Positions 16,976 to 26,110 of a stretch of 64,000 bases of DNA are shown one piece after another (the stretch's first letter is position 1; the number at the start of each line of letters is the position of its first letter). The stretch spans positions 1 to 64,000 of the forward strand of contig JBPRGH010000119.1 of the NCBI GenBank assembly GCA_051418055.1. Direction: 5' to 3'. Origin of the DNA: JBPRGH01 sp051418055 (GTDB taxonomy: Bacteria > Bacteroidota > Bacteroidia > Cytophagales > Cyclobacteriaceae). The notes under the pieces are model-generated. The model searched no databases. It was not told the DNA's origin and worked only from the letters and a program-made list of their open reading frames with translations. A program made the position numbers and the translations under genes.

Positions 16976-17742
16976 TAAGTACTAGCTAATTTCATCACTC
17001 CCCAGTAAGCTTCATCTCTTACGGTTTCTAATGTTGTATCTGTTTTAATAAGCCGCTCCAAAGTAGGTACTACCTGTTTTTCCCCAAGCTCTACAAGTAT
17101 TTCGATTAGAGCTACCTGTACAAGAGGATCCGATTGCGTCAATAATGAACTGATCAGTTCTTTTCTCACCTTTTCCTCCTGGCCATATCGTGATAGCGCT
17201 CTCACGGCAGCCAGCCGGACATTGGTATTATCATCTGTATTCATCACCTTCACAAGAGCATTTATGATCTCCTGATCTGGTTTTGTAATATTTTCACTTG
17301 CATTAACTGCCATAAACCTTTGGCTTGCTGTAGGCTGATCCATTGCATTGAGGATCAGGTGGCGGTTAGAGTTTATTTCCTTCTTTAAAGCAGTAATTTG
17401 TTCTGTATGCTTATCATTATCCTGTAAAGAAAGCCCTAACCAAAAACCTGCGGCTATTAAAGCAACAGCTGCGGCTATTTTTCCCGCCCAGGAGATCCAG
17501 AGATATCGGTTTTTTTGATTTCTCTTTTCCTTATCCAGAAGGGTATAAAAATCTTCTCTTAGTGCACCCGGCACCTGCGGGTGTTTTTCACGCTCCATAG
17601 TGGCATATAACTCTTCAAGCTTTTCCAGCTCCATACGAAGCTCCGGATCATTTTCCAGCTGTAGCCTTACATTTCTTCTCTCTTCCGAATTTAATGTTCC
17701 TTCGAGATAGCCTATTAATTGTAAAACCTTAATTTCTTCCAT
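16975..17742 (-). CDS. Anti-sigma-factor-like membrane protein with HEAT repeats
   Basis: The first 80 residues are soluble and helical, with a zinc-less anti-sigma-like layout (IGYLEGTLNSEERRNV). One membrane helix spans about residues 88-107. The extracytoplasmic part contains HEAT-type repeats: NVRLAAVRALSRYG and PLVQVALIEILVELG. Its place 5 bp after an ECF sigma gene supports an anti-sigma role, with the HEAT region as a possible sensor of envelope proteins. This is inferred from context; no experimentally known homologue is recognised. Confidence 0.65.
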   Translation of the reverse strand: MEEIKVLQLIGYLEGTLNSEERRNVRLQLENDPELRMELEKLEELYATMEREKHPQVPGALREDFYTLLDKEKRNQKNRYLWISWAGKIAAAVALIAAGFWLGLSLQDNDKHTEQITALKKEINSNRHLILNAMDQPTASQRFMAVNASENITKPDQEIINALVKVMNTDDNTNVRLAAVRALSRYGQEEKVRKELISSLLTQSDPLVQVALIEILVELGEKQVVPTLERLIKTDTTLETVRDEAYWGVMKLAST

Positions 17743-17747
17743 ACCCG

Positions 17748-18287
17748 CTAAATTTTCTCCAGTTCATAAAAATTATCTCGCAATTTTTTGATTGCCCGGT
17801 GGATTTTTACCTTCACATTAGGTACTGTATAATCCATTATACGTGCTATCTCTTCATATTTCATATGCTGAAATTTACTCATAACAAGCAGCTGCCTGTC
17901 ATCCTCCGGAAGCATGGCAAGGGATTTATGCAGCTGTTCATTCCTCTCGTCATCCTCCCAATTTTTATCCACCCCGTCATCCAGCCCTGCTTTTTTCTCC
18001 ACATCTTCAAAATCACTTTTTACCATTTTATTTTGCCTTAGATGATCAGAAAAGGAATTTCTTGCGATCCTGTAGATCCACGCCTTAAATGGATTATTTT
18101 CATTATAGGTATTCCTATATTTAAGCATCCTATAGAATACATTCTGGACCAGGTCCTTTGCTAAATCTTCGTCTCGCGTCATCTTTATAAAGAAACCATA
18201 AAGCTGGCGGTGATAAATTTCAAACAAACCTTTAGCCTGATCCAGATCTCCATTTTTTACAGCTGTCATCAGCCTTTCTTCCGTCAT
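17748..18287 (-). CDS. ECF-subfamily RNA polymerase sigma factor
   Basis: This 179-aa sigma-70 family protein has a sigma-2 region (DLAKDLVQNVFYRMLKY, then FKAWIYRIARNSFSDHLR, about residues 40-85). Its sigma-4 region (LPEDDRQLLVMSKFQHMKYEEIA and VKVKIHRAIKKL) lies at about residues 122-172. It lacks regions 1 and 3, as expected. It heads a minus-strand gene set with the HEAT-repeat anti-sigma-like gene and two DUF4097 genes, which are the likely targets. Autoregulation is probable but no ECF-type promoter was identified. Confidence 0.9.
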   Translation of the reverse strand: MTEERLMTAVKNGDLDQAKGLFEIYHRQLYGFFIKMTRDEDLAKDLVQNVFYRMLKYRNTYNENNPFKAWIYRIARNSFSDHLRQNKMVKSDFEDVEKKAGLDDGVDKNWEDDERNEQLHKSLAMLPEDDRQLLVMSKFQHMKYEEIARIMDYTVPNVKVKIHRAIKKLRDNFYELEKI

Positions 18288-18520
18288 CTTAAGATCATTT
18301 TCGTGTGAGGATACTACAGCTTTTAGAAATGGTTACAAGATGAAAAAAATATTTTAATATATTTCTCAAGGACTGTATATGGTATACAAAATATATTCTA
18401 GAAATTTACTTCAGGGGTAATTATTATTTTCCACCCTTAAGTATAGTAACTTGCTAAATGTAATATGCACGATAAGCCATCGTTAATTTATTCGCAACCA
18501 ATTAACAAACCAGAAAAAAA

Positions 18521-19138
18521 ATGAAAAAGATAATTATGCCTGTATTGTTTCTTCTAATAACAGCAGCCAGCTATGCACAGGATTTTGAAATAAAAGGCGG
18601 CGCTAATTTCAGCAATCTTTATATCTCTGAAGTACATGATGAAAATATGAAAATTGGGTTTCATGCCGGTGTAGCTTATAAAAAGAAAGTTTTACCTGGT
18701 CTGTTTCTTCAGCCTGAATTATTATATTCCCTTAAAGGTGCACAAGTACATTATAAAGGCTTTCTTGGCTTAAGCAGTGAAGGGATTTATAAATTCAACC
18801 TTGGATATCTTGAAGTTCCCGTTTTAGCACGCATCCAAATTGGAAGCTTACATATTACTGCAGGACCATATGTTTCCATGCTGCTCCATGCCAACATAAA
18901 AGATGTTGATGATAGCGGTAATATAAATGATATAGAAAACCTGGATAGGGATGATTTCAGTACTTTTGACTATGGCTGGTCAGGAGGCCTGGGATTTAAT
19001 TCAGATGGATATTCTATTGGATTAAGGTACAATAAAGGATTGATTAATATTGCCAAAGAAGGAGAATTTGGGGAAACCGCTTTAAAAGACGGTAAAAATT
19101 CCGTTCTGCAGGCGTATCTTTCATTCTCTCTTAATTAA
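18521..19138 (+). CDS. Outer-membrane beta-barrel protein (PorT-like)
   Basis: This 205-aa protein has a signal peptide (residues 1-19, ending SYAQ) followed by alternating beta strands: FEIKGGANFSNL, then FQ-type strands and YSIGLRYNKGL. The pattern fits the small eight-stranded barrels annotated PorT/OMP_b-brl_2 in Bacteroidota. It probably sits in the outer membrane; ligand or transport role unknown. It diverges from the ECF sigma gene, with a 233-bp gap that shows no clear promoter consensus. Confidence 0.75.
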   Translation: MKKIIMPVLFLLITAASYAQDFEIKGGANFSNLYISEVHDENMKIGFHAGVAYKKKVLPGLFLQPELLYSLKGAQVHYKGFLGLSSEGIYKFNLGYLEVPVLARIQIGSLHITAGPYVSMLLHANIKDVDDSGNINDIENLDRDDFSTFDYGWSGGLGFNSDGYSIGLRYNKGLINIAKEGEFGETALKDGKNSVLQAYLSFSLN

Positions 19139-19156
19139 TATTTATTACTCCCAGTA

Positions 19157-19192
19157 ATAAAATAGGCTGAGCATTTCCTCAGCCTATTTTAT
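19157..19192 (+). terminator. Strong intrinsic terminator
   Basis: A 15-bp perfect stem (19157-19171 with 19178-19192) closes a 6-nt loop, CATTTC. The 3' arm ends in TATTTTAT. Both arms carry A/T runs, so it can serve the plus-strand barrel gene and the convergent lipoprotein gene. Confidence 0.8.
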
Positions 19193-19260
19193 TTAACTCA
19201 AATATCCTGAAAGAAGGTTATCCTAATCGATTAGATAACTTCTTTATATTTTATTCTTAG

Positions 19261-20034
19261 TTATTTTTCTAAATCAGTCCTTCGTGTCCATATCTCATAG
19301 ATAGGTTCACCTTTGCTGCTCAATCCGCTATGGTGCCATTCTCCATCCTTTAATTCATAAGTAAATTCTAAAGAAGCTCCTACCCTGCTGCTATCCCGGG
19401 AGAAAAATTCAATGTTTTCCGTATAAGTGGAATCGTCAGTAGTATAAGTACCTCCTCCGGTACCAAAAAAATCACCGGTCTCTGAATTATATGCAATCCA
19501 CTGAAAACGTGTGCCGGAAAGGATCTTCATGGTTTTTCTTGCACCGGGCTCTCTCCTGTTTATTTCTCCGTCACGTTTGCGGCCTGTTATCAGCCATGCT
19601 CCCGCAAGAGCTCCGGGTTTGCCATCGTCAATTCTTGTCCAGGTTATATTTTGCTCAGGAAAAATTAAAGTATCACCTCTCAATTCAAATTCCTGAACAA
19701 CCGTCTGGCCTAATTGAGTAGTATCTACTGTATTGTATTCATATGACTTATGTAAATTATTTCCCTCAATGCGTATTGACCCACCGGATGTACCATCAAA
19801 TAACTTTTGATCTTCATTATAACCTGCTGTACTAATATAACCGTCACTTATAATATTCACTATTCTTATTGTGATCCCCTGTTCATTAGTATAAGTTGTT
19901 TCCCACGCACCGGAAAGCTGTTCCAGTGACAGATCTTTAGGATCCTCCTGTTTTTGTTCTTCCTGTTCAGCAGATTGATTCTGTCCGCAGCTAAACAAAA
20001 AAACAGTGAAAATAAAGGGATATAAAAGCTTCAT
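19261..20034 (-). CDS. Lipoprotein with two lipocalin-like repeats
   Basis: The start is placed at the internal ATG (20034), because MKLLYPFIFTVFLFSCG is a signal peptide with a lipobox cysteine, whereas a longer frame would add 15 unlikely residues. Two related halves follow, each opening with an L-x-G-x-W pattern (LSGAWETTYTNEQG; LAGAWLITGRKRDG) as in lipocalin-like or DUF4488-type domains. Each half ends in W-T-R. The function is unknown. Confidence 0.65.
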   Translation of the reverse strand: MKLLYPFIFTVFLFSCGQNQSAEQEEQKQEDPKDLSLEQLSGAWETTYTNEQGITIRIVNIISDGYISTAGYNEDQKLFDGTSGGSIRIEGNNLHKSYEYNTVDTTQLGQTVVQEFELRGDTLIFPEQNITWTRIDDGKPGALAGAWLITGRKRDGEINRREPGARKTMKILSGTRFQWIAYNSETGDFFGTGGGTYTTDDSTYTENIEFFSRDSSRVGASLEFTYELKDGEWHHSGLSSKGEPIYEIWTRRTDLEK

Positions 20035-20270
20035 AATGATTAGTATTTTTAAATTTTCGTAAGAATTGACCTGAGTCAAAATTCTATGTTCTTGTAAAAT
20101 TAAATGTGGTTATTACTAAGCTAATTTAAATCAATTCAGGTGGAAATCAATAAAATATGCTCTTATTGGAAATATTCTAATTAAATCTTCCGCCTTCAAC
20201 ATAATAAACTCTCTGTTGTTCCCACCTTACATAGATCTGTTGATGTCTCATTACAACTTTAACCATATAA

Positions 20271-21185
20271 ATGGATTATAATAAAATAGTAAAAGAAATA
20301 CGCGAGGAGGTAAAACCTTTTGAAGGTGAGGGTGAAATAGCGACTTATATTCCTGAACTTGCCAAAATAGACCCGGATCAATTCGGAATGTATATAAAAT
20401 GTATAGGTGGCGAAGATTTTCAGGCTGGACAAAGTTTTACAAAATTTTCTATTCAAAGTATTTCTAAAGTGTTTGCTGTCACAATGGCTTATAGCATGCT
20501 TGGTGAAGAAATATGGGAGCGTGTAGGCGTTGAACCTTCAGGGAATCCATTTAACTCGATAATGCAGCTTGAATATGAAGATGGCATCCCACGGAACCCT
20601 ATGATAAATAGTGGCGCATTTGTCATCTCTGATATTCTTTATTCCCACCTCAATAATCCCAAGCAGGACCTATTGAATTTTGTTCGTAAAATTTCAGGTG
20701 AAACCGATGTTCATCCAAATGAAAAAGTAATAGCCTCGGAAAAAGCTACGGGATTTCGAAATGCAGCACTGGCAAATTTTTTAAAAGCTTATAATAATAT
20801 CCATAATGATGTTGACGAAATGCTGGATTTCTACTATTTTCAATGTTCGCTGGAAATGACTTGCCGGCAACTCGCCCATGCTTTCCAAATATTTGCCAAT
20901 CATGGTAAGATCCCCGGACAGGATGAACAGATCCTAACAAAAAGCCAGATCAAAAGAATGAATGCACTTATGCAAACCTGTGGATTCTATGATGAGTCAG
21001 GTGACTTTACCTTTAAAGTAGGTCTGCCCGGCAAAAGTGGTGTAGGTGGCGGAATTGCTGCTGTTTTCCCACAGGAATATAGTGTTGCCGTCTGGAGCCC
21101 AAGGCTTAATAAAAAAGGAAATTCGGTACTTGGGCTAAAAGCACTTGAACTTCTTACCACAAAAACAGGACTATCAATTTTTTAA
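20271..21185 (+). CDS. glsA: Glutaminase A
   Basis: GlsA hydrolyses glutamine to glutamate and ammonia. The 304-aa protein has the beta-lactamase-like fold with the SxxK motif SISK (Ser63-Lys66) in FSIQSISKVF. NPMINSGAF, the conserved Tyr/Asn region around EMTCRQLAHAF, and the C-terminal GKSGVGGGI loop are also present. Length is standard. It may work with glutamate dehydrogenase to release ammonia, although the genes are 6 kb apart and not in one operon. Confidence 0.95.
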   Translation: MDYNKIVKEIREEVKPFEGEGEIATYIPELAKIDPDQFGMYIKCIGGEDFQAGQSFTKFSIQSISKVFAVTMAYSMLGEEIWERVGVEPSGNPFNSIMQLEYEDGIPRNPMINSGAFVISDILYSHLNNPKQDLLNFVRKISGETDVHPNEKVIASEKATGFRNAALANFLKAYNNIHNDVDEMLDFYYFQCSLEMTCRQLAHAFQIFANHGKIPGQDEQILTKSQIKRMNALMQTCGFYDESGDFTFKVGLPGKSGVGGGIAAVFPQEYSVAVWSPRLNKKGNSVLGLKALELLTTKTGLSIF

Positions 21186-21252
21186 TTACTTGATTAGATC
21201 GGCTTTTTCTAATTTTTGATCAATAATCCATTCCTTTTGTTATTATTGCCTT

Positions 21253-22278
21253 ATGGCCGTCATCAGTAAGAAAAAACAAATTTTCCGTATCTCTAAAAAT
21301 CTCAGGAAATATCTCCGTGGGCATGAAAGGGAGATTAAGCTGCCTATTCAATATAAAGACCTGCTGCGCTATGATAATTCTATTCCGCTGCTGGACAAAA
21401 AAGATCAAGATACCTTATGGGAAACTGTTTTCTTCCCTCAGGGTGATATGAAGGATATCCATCATAACCTCAAAAAAATATATGCGATACTGAAAGCTGA
21501 AGGTGATATGAGTGTGATGGAGCATCTTTTTATTGATCGCATAGACCTTTGTGTTTATGGGAACACCCAGCCTTTCAGAGTTAGAATAGTAAACAGGATC
21601 AATGATAACTTTGATTATTTCTATATAAAAAATGCAGATGCCTCCAGAGTCTATGGCCTGGAGCTAGAGCATATGCTTAGCCCTAACAGGATAAGCTATC
21701 TGGTAAACCAGAATACGCTTATTGAAGAACATATTATTGGTGTTCCGGGTGACCAGTTCAATAAATACCACCTTACAGATCCTAATCTGAATGAAATCCG
21801 CCTGGCAAAGGAATTTGTGAAATTTAATGAACGCTGTTTTGTACGACTGCTGGGAGATATGCACAGCAGCAATTTTGTAATTGATATTACCCCTGATTTT
21901 GAGGAGGTAGATTACCGGATCCGCTCAATAGATTTTGATCAGCAGTCATATGAAGGTAAGAAATCAATTTATATGCCCCAGTATTTTAAACAAAATAATC
22001 CGTTAATACAGATTGGCATTCGTTGTATGACCCCTCAAACAGTAAAACAATATCAGAAAGAAGAGAGGTCTTTAATAGCTACCCGGATAAAGGCAGAAAG
22101 AAAGCGGCTAGAGGAATTACTATCTGCAATGACAAAGGATGAGCTTGCACCGGAAGAGAATGTGGTGAGTTTAAGGCAAGAACTTGCCGAATTTTATAAA
22201 GAACCTGATTTTTTAAAATGTGGATCTATGGGGGCTATTGTCCGCACGAGTTTATTGTTACTGATAAAAGAAAAATAG
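21253..22278 (+). CDS. Conserved protein with kinase-like HGD/DFD-type motifs
   Basis: No family name is recognised. In this 341-aa soluble protein, residues around RLLGDMHSSNFVID (about 198-211) resemble the catalytic loop HGDxHxxN of aminoglycoside-phosphotransferase-like kinases. A downstream RSIDFDQ (about 227-233) resembles the metal-binding IDFD motif. The central region is basic and C-terminal helices follow. A small-molecule or protein kinase-like fold is possible, but a glycine-rich loop is not obvious. It is transcribed after glsA with a 67-bp gap. Confidence 0.45.
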   Translation: MAVISKKKQIFRISKNLRKYLRGHEREIKLPIQYKDLLRYDNSIPLLDKKDQDTLWETVFFPQGDMKDIHHNLKKIYAILKAEGDMSVMEHLFIDRIDLCVYGNTQPFRVRIVNRINDNFDYFYIKNADASRVYGLELEHMLSPNRISYLVNQNTLIEEHIIGVPGDQFNKYHLTDPNLNEIRLAKEFVKFNERCFVRLLGDMHSSNFVIDITPDFEEVDYRIRSIDFDQQSYEGKKSIYMPQYFKQNNPLIQIGIRCMTPQTVKQYQKEERSLIATRIKAERKRLEELLSAMTKDELAPEENVVSLRQELAEFYKEPDFLKCGSMGAIVRTSLLLLIKEK

Positions 22279-22334
22279 CCGGCCTCCACCTCCGTTACTG
22301 CGTCCAACTTCACGGGTGAAAACCGGCCTTTTAT
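22278..22334. terminator. Hairpin between convergent genes
   Basis: GCCGG (22278-22282) pairs with CCGGC (22323-22327), followed by CTTTTATTT. The long loop holds a second hairpin, TTCAC/GTGAA. It lies between two convergent genes and reads as a terminator for the plus-strand gene. Confidence 0.5.
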
Positions 22335-22342
22335 TTAAAATA

Positions 22343-22813
22343 TTATTTACTTGATGTTTTTCTCCGTTCTTTTCTTCTTATATATTTATAATATGACCTT
22401 TTCAGCGCATTTACAACATGCGCCACATATTCTTTATTCTCACTTTCCAAGGGCCTCTTTTCACCATCATCAGTAATAATTTCGATGGCGTACTTATTCT
22501 TCACCAGCACAGATACCAAAATAGCTGCTATAACGAAAATCAAACCTGCTACAATAGCTACCATATTTCCATCTATTGTTACAACATTATTGGTTGTCGT
22601 ATAGGCCGTATTTCCAAATGTATCTACAGATCCCAGAAGCATTAATGCAAAGCCAATTATAAATAATATAATCCCTGGCGCTTTTGCTGAAGGCATTTTG
22701 AGCAATTTTATATCCTTTATACCTTCAATGCTATACTGCTGTCTGTGAACATAGAATGTAGAGTCCGTTATTTTGACCCCCTGCCCATCAGTATATATTA
22801 TTGATCTATTCAT
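22343..22813 (-). CDS. DUF6232-like membrane protein
   Basis: This 156-aa protein has a soluble beta-rich start (IIYTDGQGVKITDSTFYVHRQQY), two membrane helices (about 48-66 and 84-104), and a C-terminal IEIITDDGEK segment followed by a basic tail. The layout fits the DUF6232 family, which resembles a bacterial PH domain split by two helices. Function unknown; monocistronic. Confidence 0.55.
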   Translation of the reverse strand: MNRSIIYTDGQGVKITDSTFYVHRQQYSIEGIKDIKLLKMPSAKAPGIILFIIGFALMLLGSVDTFGNTAYTTTNNVVTIDGNMVAIVAGLIFVIAAILVSVLVKNKYAIEIITDDGEKRPLESENKEYVAHVVNALKRSYYKYIRRKERRKTSSK

Positions 22814-22979
22814 TATTTCAATAGTTAGTATATTCTACTATACAATAGGCAAAATCAGTTCCATGTCTAAATTTTGGCTAAAAACAGCATAATTATAAAC
22901 ATGTGTGTAGATTTGCTGAGAATTTAAATCCACATAACTGGATAAAGTTTTTCCAATTAATCTTTAAAACCCATATGAT

Positions 22980-23423
22980 GTGATTGTTTCAAAACCAAGG
23001 GGCAGTACGTTATTCTCGCTAAGTGTTTTTATCAGTATTGATATCGCTTTAATAATTCTGACATTCTCATCCATCAGCCAGTCTGAAGCTATCTACTGGT
23101 ATCATTATCTTTTTCTGGCTACACTCATTCCTATTGGTTTAATTGTTTTAATAAAGGTGTTAATAGGATATAAGATCACTATTATTGGCAAATCGCAGAT
23201 TGAAGTCTCTTATCCGGTAAGGTTAAAAAAGGAAAGTTATCCAGTGAAAGACATAATTCAGTGGAGAGAGGAGATAATAAAAACAGTCTCTGGTGTCTAT
23301 AAACAACTCGAGATCTATTTTTCTAATGATAAGAAACTTACATTGAGCAAACAGGAGCATAGTAATTATGATCGTATCATTAGTTACCTTTCAAAAAAAG
23401 CTGCTAAAAAAAGAATTCAATGA
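22980..23423 (+). CDS. Two-helix membrane protein with PH-like domain
   Basis: This 147-aa protein starts at GTG 22980, has two hydrophobic helices (about 15-35 and 42-62), and ends in a beta-rich domain (SQIEVSYPVRLKKESYPVKD). It ends in a basic tail. The shape is that of a small bacterial PH-like membrane protein. Its stop overlaps the crcB start (ATGA), so it is translated with crcB, but a role in fluoride export is not implied by its sequence. Confidence 0.5.
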   Translation: MIVSKPRGSTLFSLSVFISIDIALIILTFSSISQSEAIYWYHYLFLATLIPIGLIVLIKVLIGYKITIIGKSQIEVSYPVRLKKESYPVKDIIQWREEIIKTVSGVYKQLEIYFSNDKKLTLSKQEHSNYDRIISYLSKKAAKKRIQ

Positions 23424-23791
23424 AAATTGCTTTTATCATAGGTTTGGGAGGATTTGTAGGTAGCATCAGCCGGTATATGGTTCATCAGGCATTATATAGA
23501 TTATTTCCTGTAGCCTTTCCATGGGGCACTTTTACTGTGAATATTACGGGCTCTTTATTATTAGGTATTATACTGGCACTAACCGAACATTATAAAATTC
23601 TAACAACCGAATGGCGTGTATTCTTGACAATAGGATTTTGTGGCAGCTTTACTACCTACTCAACCTTTGCACTTGAAGGTTTTACATTACTTCAGCAAAA
23701 AGAATATTTGATTTTCGGCTTGTATATTTTTGCCAGCCTTATATTGGGAATTTTATTTGCAGCCGCAGGCTACTTTTTATTCACCAAGTAA
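23420..23791 (+). CDS. crcB: Fluoride ion channel CrcB/Fluc
   Basis: This 123-aa protein has four membrane helices. Family motifs are GGFVGSISRY (residues 10-19), FPWGTFTVNITGS with the conserved Asn, and GFCGSFTTYSTF, which forms the fluoride-binding Phe/Thr path. Fluc channels are dual-topology dimers that export fluoride. No fluoride riboswitch consensus was recognised upstream. It converges on the next gene with only 10 bp between stops. Confidence 0.93.
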   Translation: MKIAFIIGLGGFVGSISRYMVHQALYRLFPVAFPWGTFTVNITGSLLLGIILALTEHYKILTTEWRVFLTIGFCGSFTTYSTFALEGFTLLQQKEYLIFGLYIFASLILGILFAAAGYFLFTK

Positions 23792-23801
23792 GAAAAAATT
23801 G

Positions 23802-24425
23802 TCACTGCTCTTCTTCATTAGTTAGATCCTGAATAAAATCAGACCACCTGCGCGGATCAAGAAAATTTTGTTGAGGAAAAATATCATGCATCCTAAATAA
23901 TTTCTGATATCGCTGCTGATTATAATAGTAGCGGCTTTTTGCTGTCTCATTCAGTGTTTCCGATATTTCTTGCTTCACCTCGATGATCAGTTCTTCCATC
24001 TCAAAGGCTGGTGGAGTATCTAAAAAAGCCCCTAAAAAATTACTATATTCAGGCCAGGGGAAAATAACTACTTCTTCAAGCACCATAGTATCCCTCTGCA
24101 TTAGTTGCAATAAAGTATACTGTTCTTCTCCCACATTAAAGGGCATAATAAAGCTGGCGTCCTTATAACCTAAATGTGAGAACTCCAGCGTATCACCCGG
24201 ACTTATAAATATCGAGAAATAGCCACTGATATCAGTAGCTGTACCATAATAAGTATTTTTTACCTTAACATTTACGAAAGGTAAAGCAAATCTCTCCTGA
24301 AGGTCCATTACAACACCTGCAAGAAGAATACTTTTTTCAGGAGAGTCTTTCTGTGCTTTAGCGGGAACTAAAAATAAGACCCCTACAATACATATTAATA
24401 TAGTTCTAGTGATGGCTCCAGTCAT
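23802..24425 (-). CDS. Secreted protein with CarboxypepD_reg-like domain
   Basis: The start is placed at the ATG at 24425, which gives a standard signal peptide (MTGAITRTILICIVGVLF...AKA); six codons upstream are also open. An Ig-like carboxypeptidase-regulatory domain follows: LAGVVMDLQERFALPFVNVK, GTATDISGYFSI, LEFSHLGY. This fold caps many SusC-type proteins, here as a stand-alone domain with a C-terminal helical part rich in Tyr/Gln. The gene overlaps the M42 peptidase stop by 20 bp. Confidence 0.65.
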   Translation of the reverse strand: MTGAITRTILICIVGVLFLVPAKAQKDSPEKSILLAGVVMDLQERFALPFVNVKVKNTYYGTATDISGYFSIFISPGDTLEFSHLGYKDASFIMPFNVGEEQYTLLQLMQRDTMVLEEVVIFPWPEYSNFLGAFLDTPPAFEMEELIIEVKQEISETLNETAKSRYYYNQQRYQKLFRMHDIFPQQNFLDPRRWSDFIQDLTNEEEQ

Positions 24426-25455
24426 ATTGATCCAGTGATTCAAGACACACCTTTAACAATTCTATGGAGCTTTTGATATCATTTTTATGAGACATTTCAA
24501 TTACCTGATGCAAATGCCGTGTAGGAATTGATATAGCACCGGAGATCGCACCCCTTTTACCCATACGTTGTATACCTGCCGTATCGGTACCCCCTGCTGT
24601 CAATACTTCGGGCTGCCATTTTATTTTGTTTTTATCTGCCATCTGCTTCATATAATCCACCATTCTGTAGTCACATATTGTCATGGCATCCATAATTTTA
24701 ATAGCAGTGCCTTCGCCAAGTTTAGTAACTGCCTCATGCTGCTGACCTCCCGGAAGATCATACGCAATGGTAGTATCAAGACCAAAGCCAAAATCAGGAT
24801 CTATCTGATGTGCGGCAACATTGGCACCCCTTATACCTACTTCCTCCTGAACGGTAAATACCCCATAAACATCATAGGGACATTCTTTCAGTGAGCGAAG
24901 GGCTTCAATTAAAATAAAGACAGAAACTCTGTTATCAATTGACTTACAATTTACACATTCACCCATTTCTATAAGTGTACGTTCACGAGAGATGGGGTTA
25001 CCAATACTTACTATTTTTTCCACCTCTTCCTTTGGCATCCCCAGATCGATATAGAAATCTTTTATCTGTGGCATCTTGTTTTTTTCTTCGGCAGACATCA
25101 CATGGACAGGCTTTGTGCCCATCACGCCGATAATATCTTTTTTACCGTGGACAATTACCCGCTGTGCCGTAAGCGTTTTTGGATCAAATCCTCCCAGGGT
25201 ATTGAACCTTAAAAAGCCTTTATCATCAATATGCGTCACCATGAAGCCAATTTCATCCATGTGAGCCCCAACCATGGCTTTTTTAGAGCTATCCTTTCCC
25301 TTTTTTAAAGTGATAATATTGCCCATATTATCCACCTCAAGGTGATCTACCAATGATTCAACTTCCTTTATGATTAAATTCCTGATTCGAGATTCATACC
25401 CCGGTACACCTGCAATTTCACAGATATCGGCAAGTAATTTTATATTAAGATCCAT
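24406..25455 (-). CDS. M42-family aminopeptidase/glucanase
   Basis: This 349-aa metallopeptidase belongs to the FrvX/YsdC family. Metal ligands are visible in GAHMDEIGFMV (about 63-73), in the KSIDNRVS segment (Asp about 180), and in FTVQEEVGIRGA (Glu-Glu about 211). A late GGTDTAG loop and the PTRHLHQ histidine complete the set. These cytosolic TET-like aminopeptidases trim short peptides. It is the first gene of a two-gene unit with the overlapping secreted protein gene. Confidence 0.88.
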   Translation of the reverse strand: MDLNIKLLADICEIAGVPGYESRIRNLIIKEVESLVDHLEVDNMGNIITLKKGKDSSKKAMVGAHMDEIGFMVTHIDDKGFLRFNTLGGFDPKTLTAQRVIVHGKKDIIGVMGTKPVHVMSAEEKNKMPQIKDFYIDLGMPKEEVEKIVSIGNPISRERTLIEMGECVNCKSIDNRVSVFILIEALRSLKECPYDVYGVFTVQEEVGIRGANVAAHQIDPDFGFGLDTTIAYDLPGGQQHEAVTKLGEGTAIKIMDAMTICDYRMVDYMKQMADKNKIKWQPEVLTAGGTDTAGIQRMGKRGAISGAISIPTRHLHQVIEMSHKNDIKSSIELLKVCLESLDQYDWSHH

Positions 25456-25681
25456 AATGTAATAGTTTAAATTTTAACTCTATTGAAGGGTTACTGTTTT
25501 CTTTTTATCCCACAAATGTGGGGCTTTTTTCTACAATATCATCAACAAGAACATCATTTGGAGCCAGATTAAGCCCTTTTTATTTAGGTACATGTTTTGT
25601 AAACACCTAATTGATCCTGAAGTAGATCAAAACCTAATTATCAAATATTTATGATGAAGAGGAATTTAAATAACGGAAACA

Positions 25682-26101
25682 ATGAAATCTATAATAAATA
25701 TATCAGTATTAATTCTATTTACTATTGCCGCACAGGCCCACCAGATGCATTCGGTGCATTTAGTTGAGCCTGTTGAAAAAGTATCAAGGGCAGTAGTAGA
25801 ATTTACGTCACTCGGTAACGACTTTGCCGATATTAAAATGGAAATGCATGATAACGGAAAATTTATTATCCGCATTAAACCAAAAGATGGTAAGTCGTTG
25901 AAGCTTAAAGGTAGATGGGAAAAACATCAGAATGTGTATAAACTAAAGTTTAAAAAATCTGATGTGGCCATAAGTAATTTATTTAATATGAATGATCCAA
26001 ACCGTTTTCAAATTATTGATGATTTGAACATAACATTTAGCGGATATCTGTCAAGTTTGTGGATTTGGGGAATTCAGTGCAAAAGATCGGAAACAATTTA
26101 A
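25682..26101 (+). CDS. Small secreted protein of unknown function
   Basis: This 139-aa protein has a signal peptide ending near AAQA and a mature part of about 120 residues with beta-strand character and many lysines. It is not recognised. It ends 9 bp before the hybrid histidine kinase, so it probably shares its promoter. A periplasmic ligand or accessory protein for the kinase is one possibility, supported only by position. Confidence 0.5.
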   Translation: MKSIINISVLILFTIAAQAHQMHSVHLVEPVEKVSRAVVEFTSLGNDFADIKMEMHDNGKFIIRIKPKDGKSLKLKGRWEKHQNVYKLKFKKSDVAISNLFNMNDPNRFQIIDDLNITFSGYLSSLWIWGIQCKRSETI

Positions 26102-26110
26102 ACTTAGCTT

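Noticed and set aside
22880..22980. Possible fluoride riboswitch before the crcB unit
   Set aside because: The conserved pseudoknot motifs of the crcB RNA were not found, and crcB is the second gene of its unit.
25509..25533. Small CCCAC/GTGGG hairpin with T-run
   Set aside because: It points in the plus direction with no gene ending before it; the 5-bp stem is too short to call a terminator.
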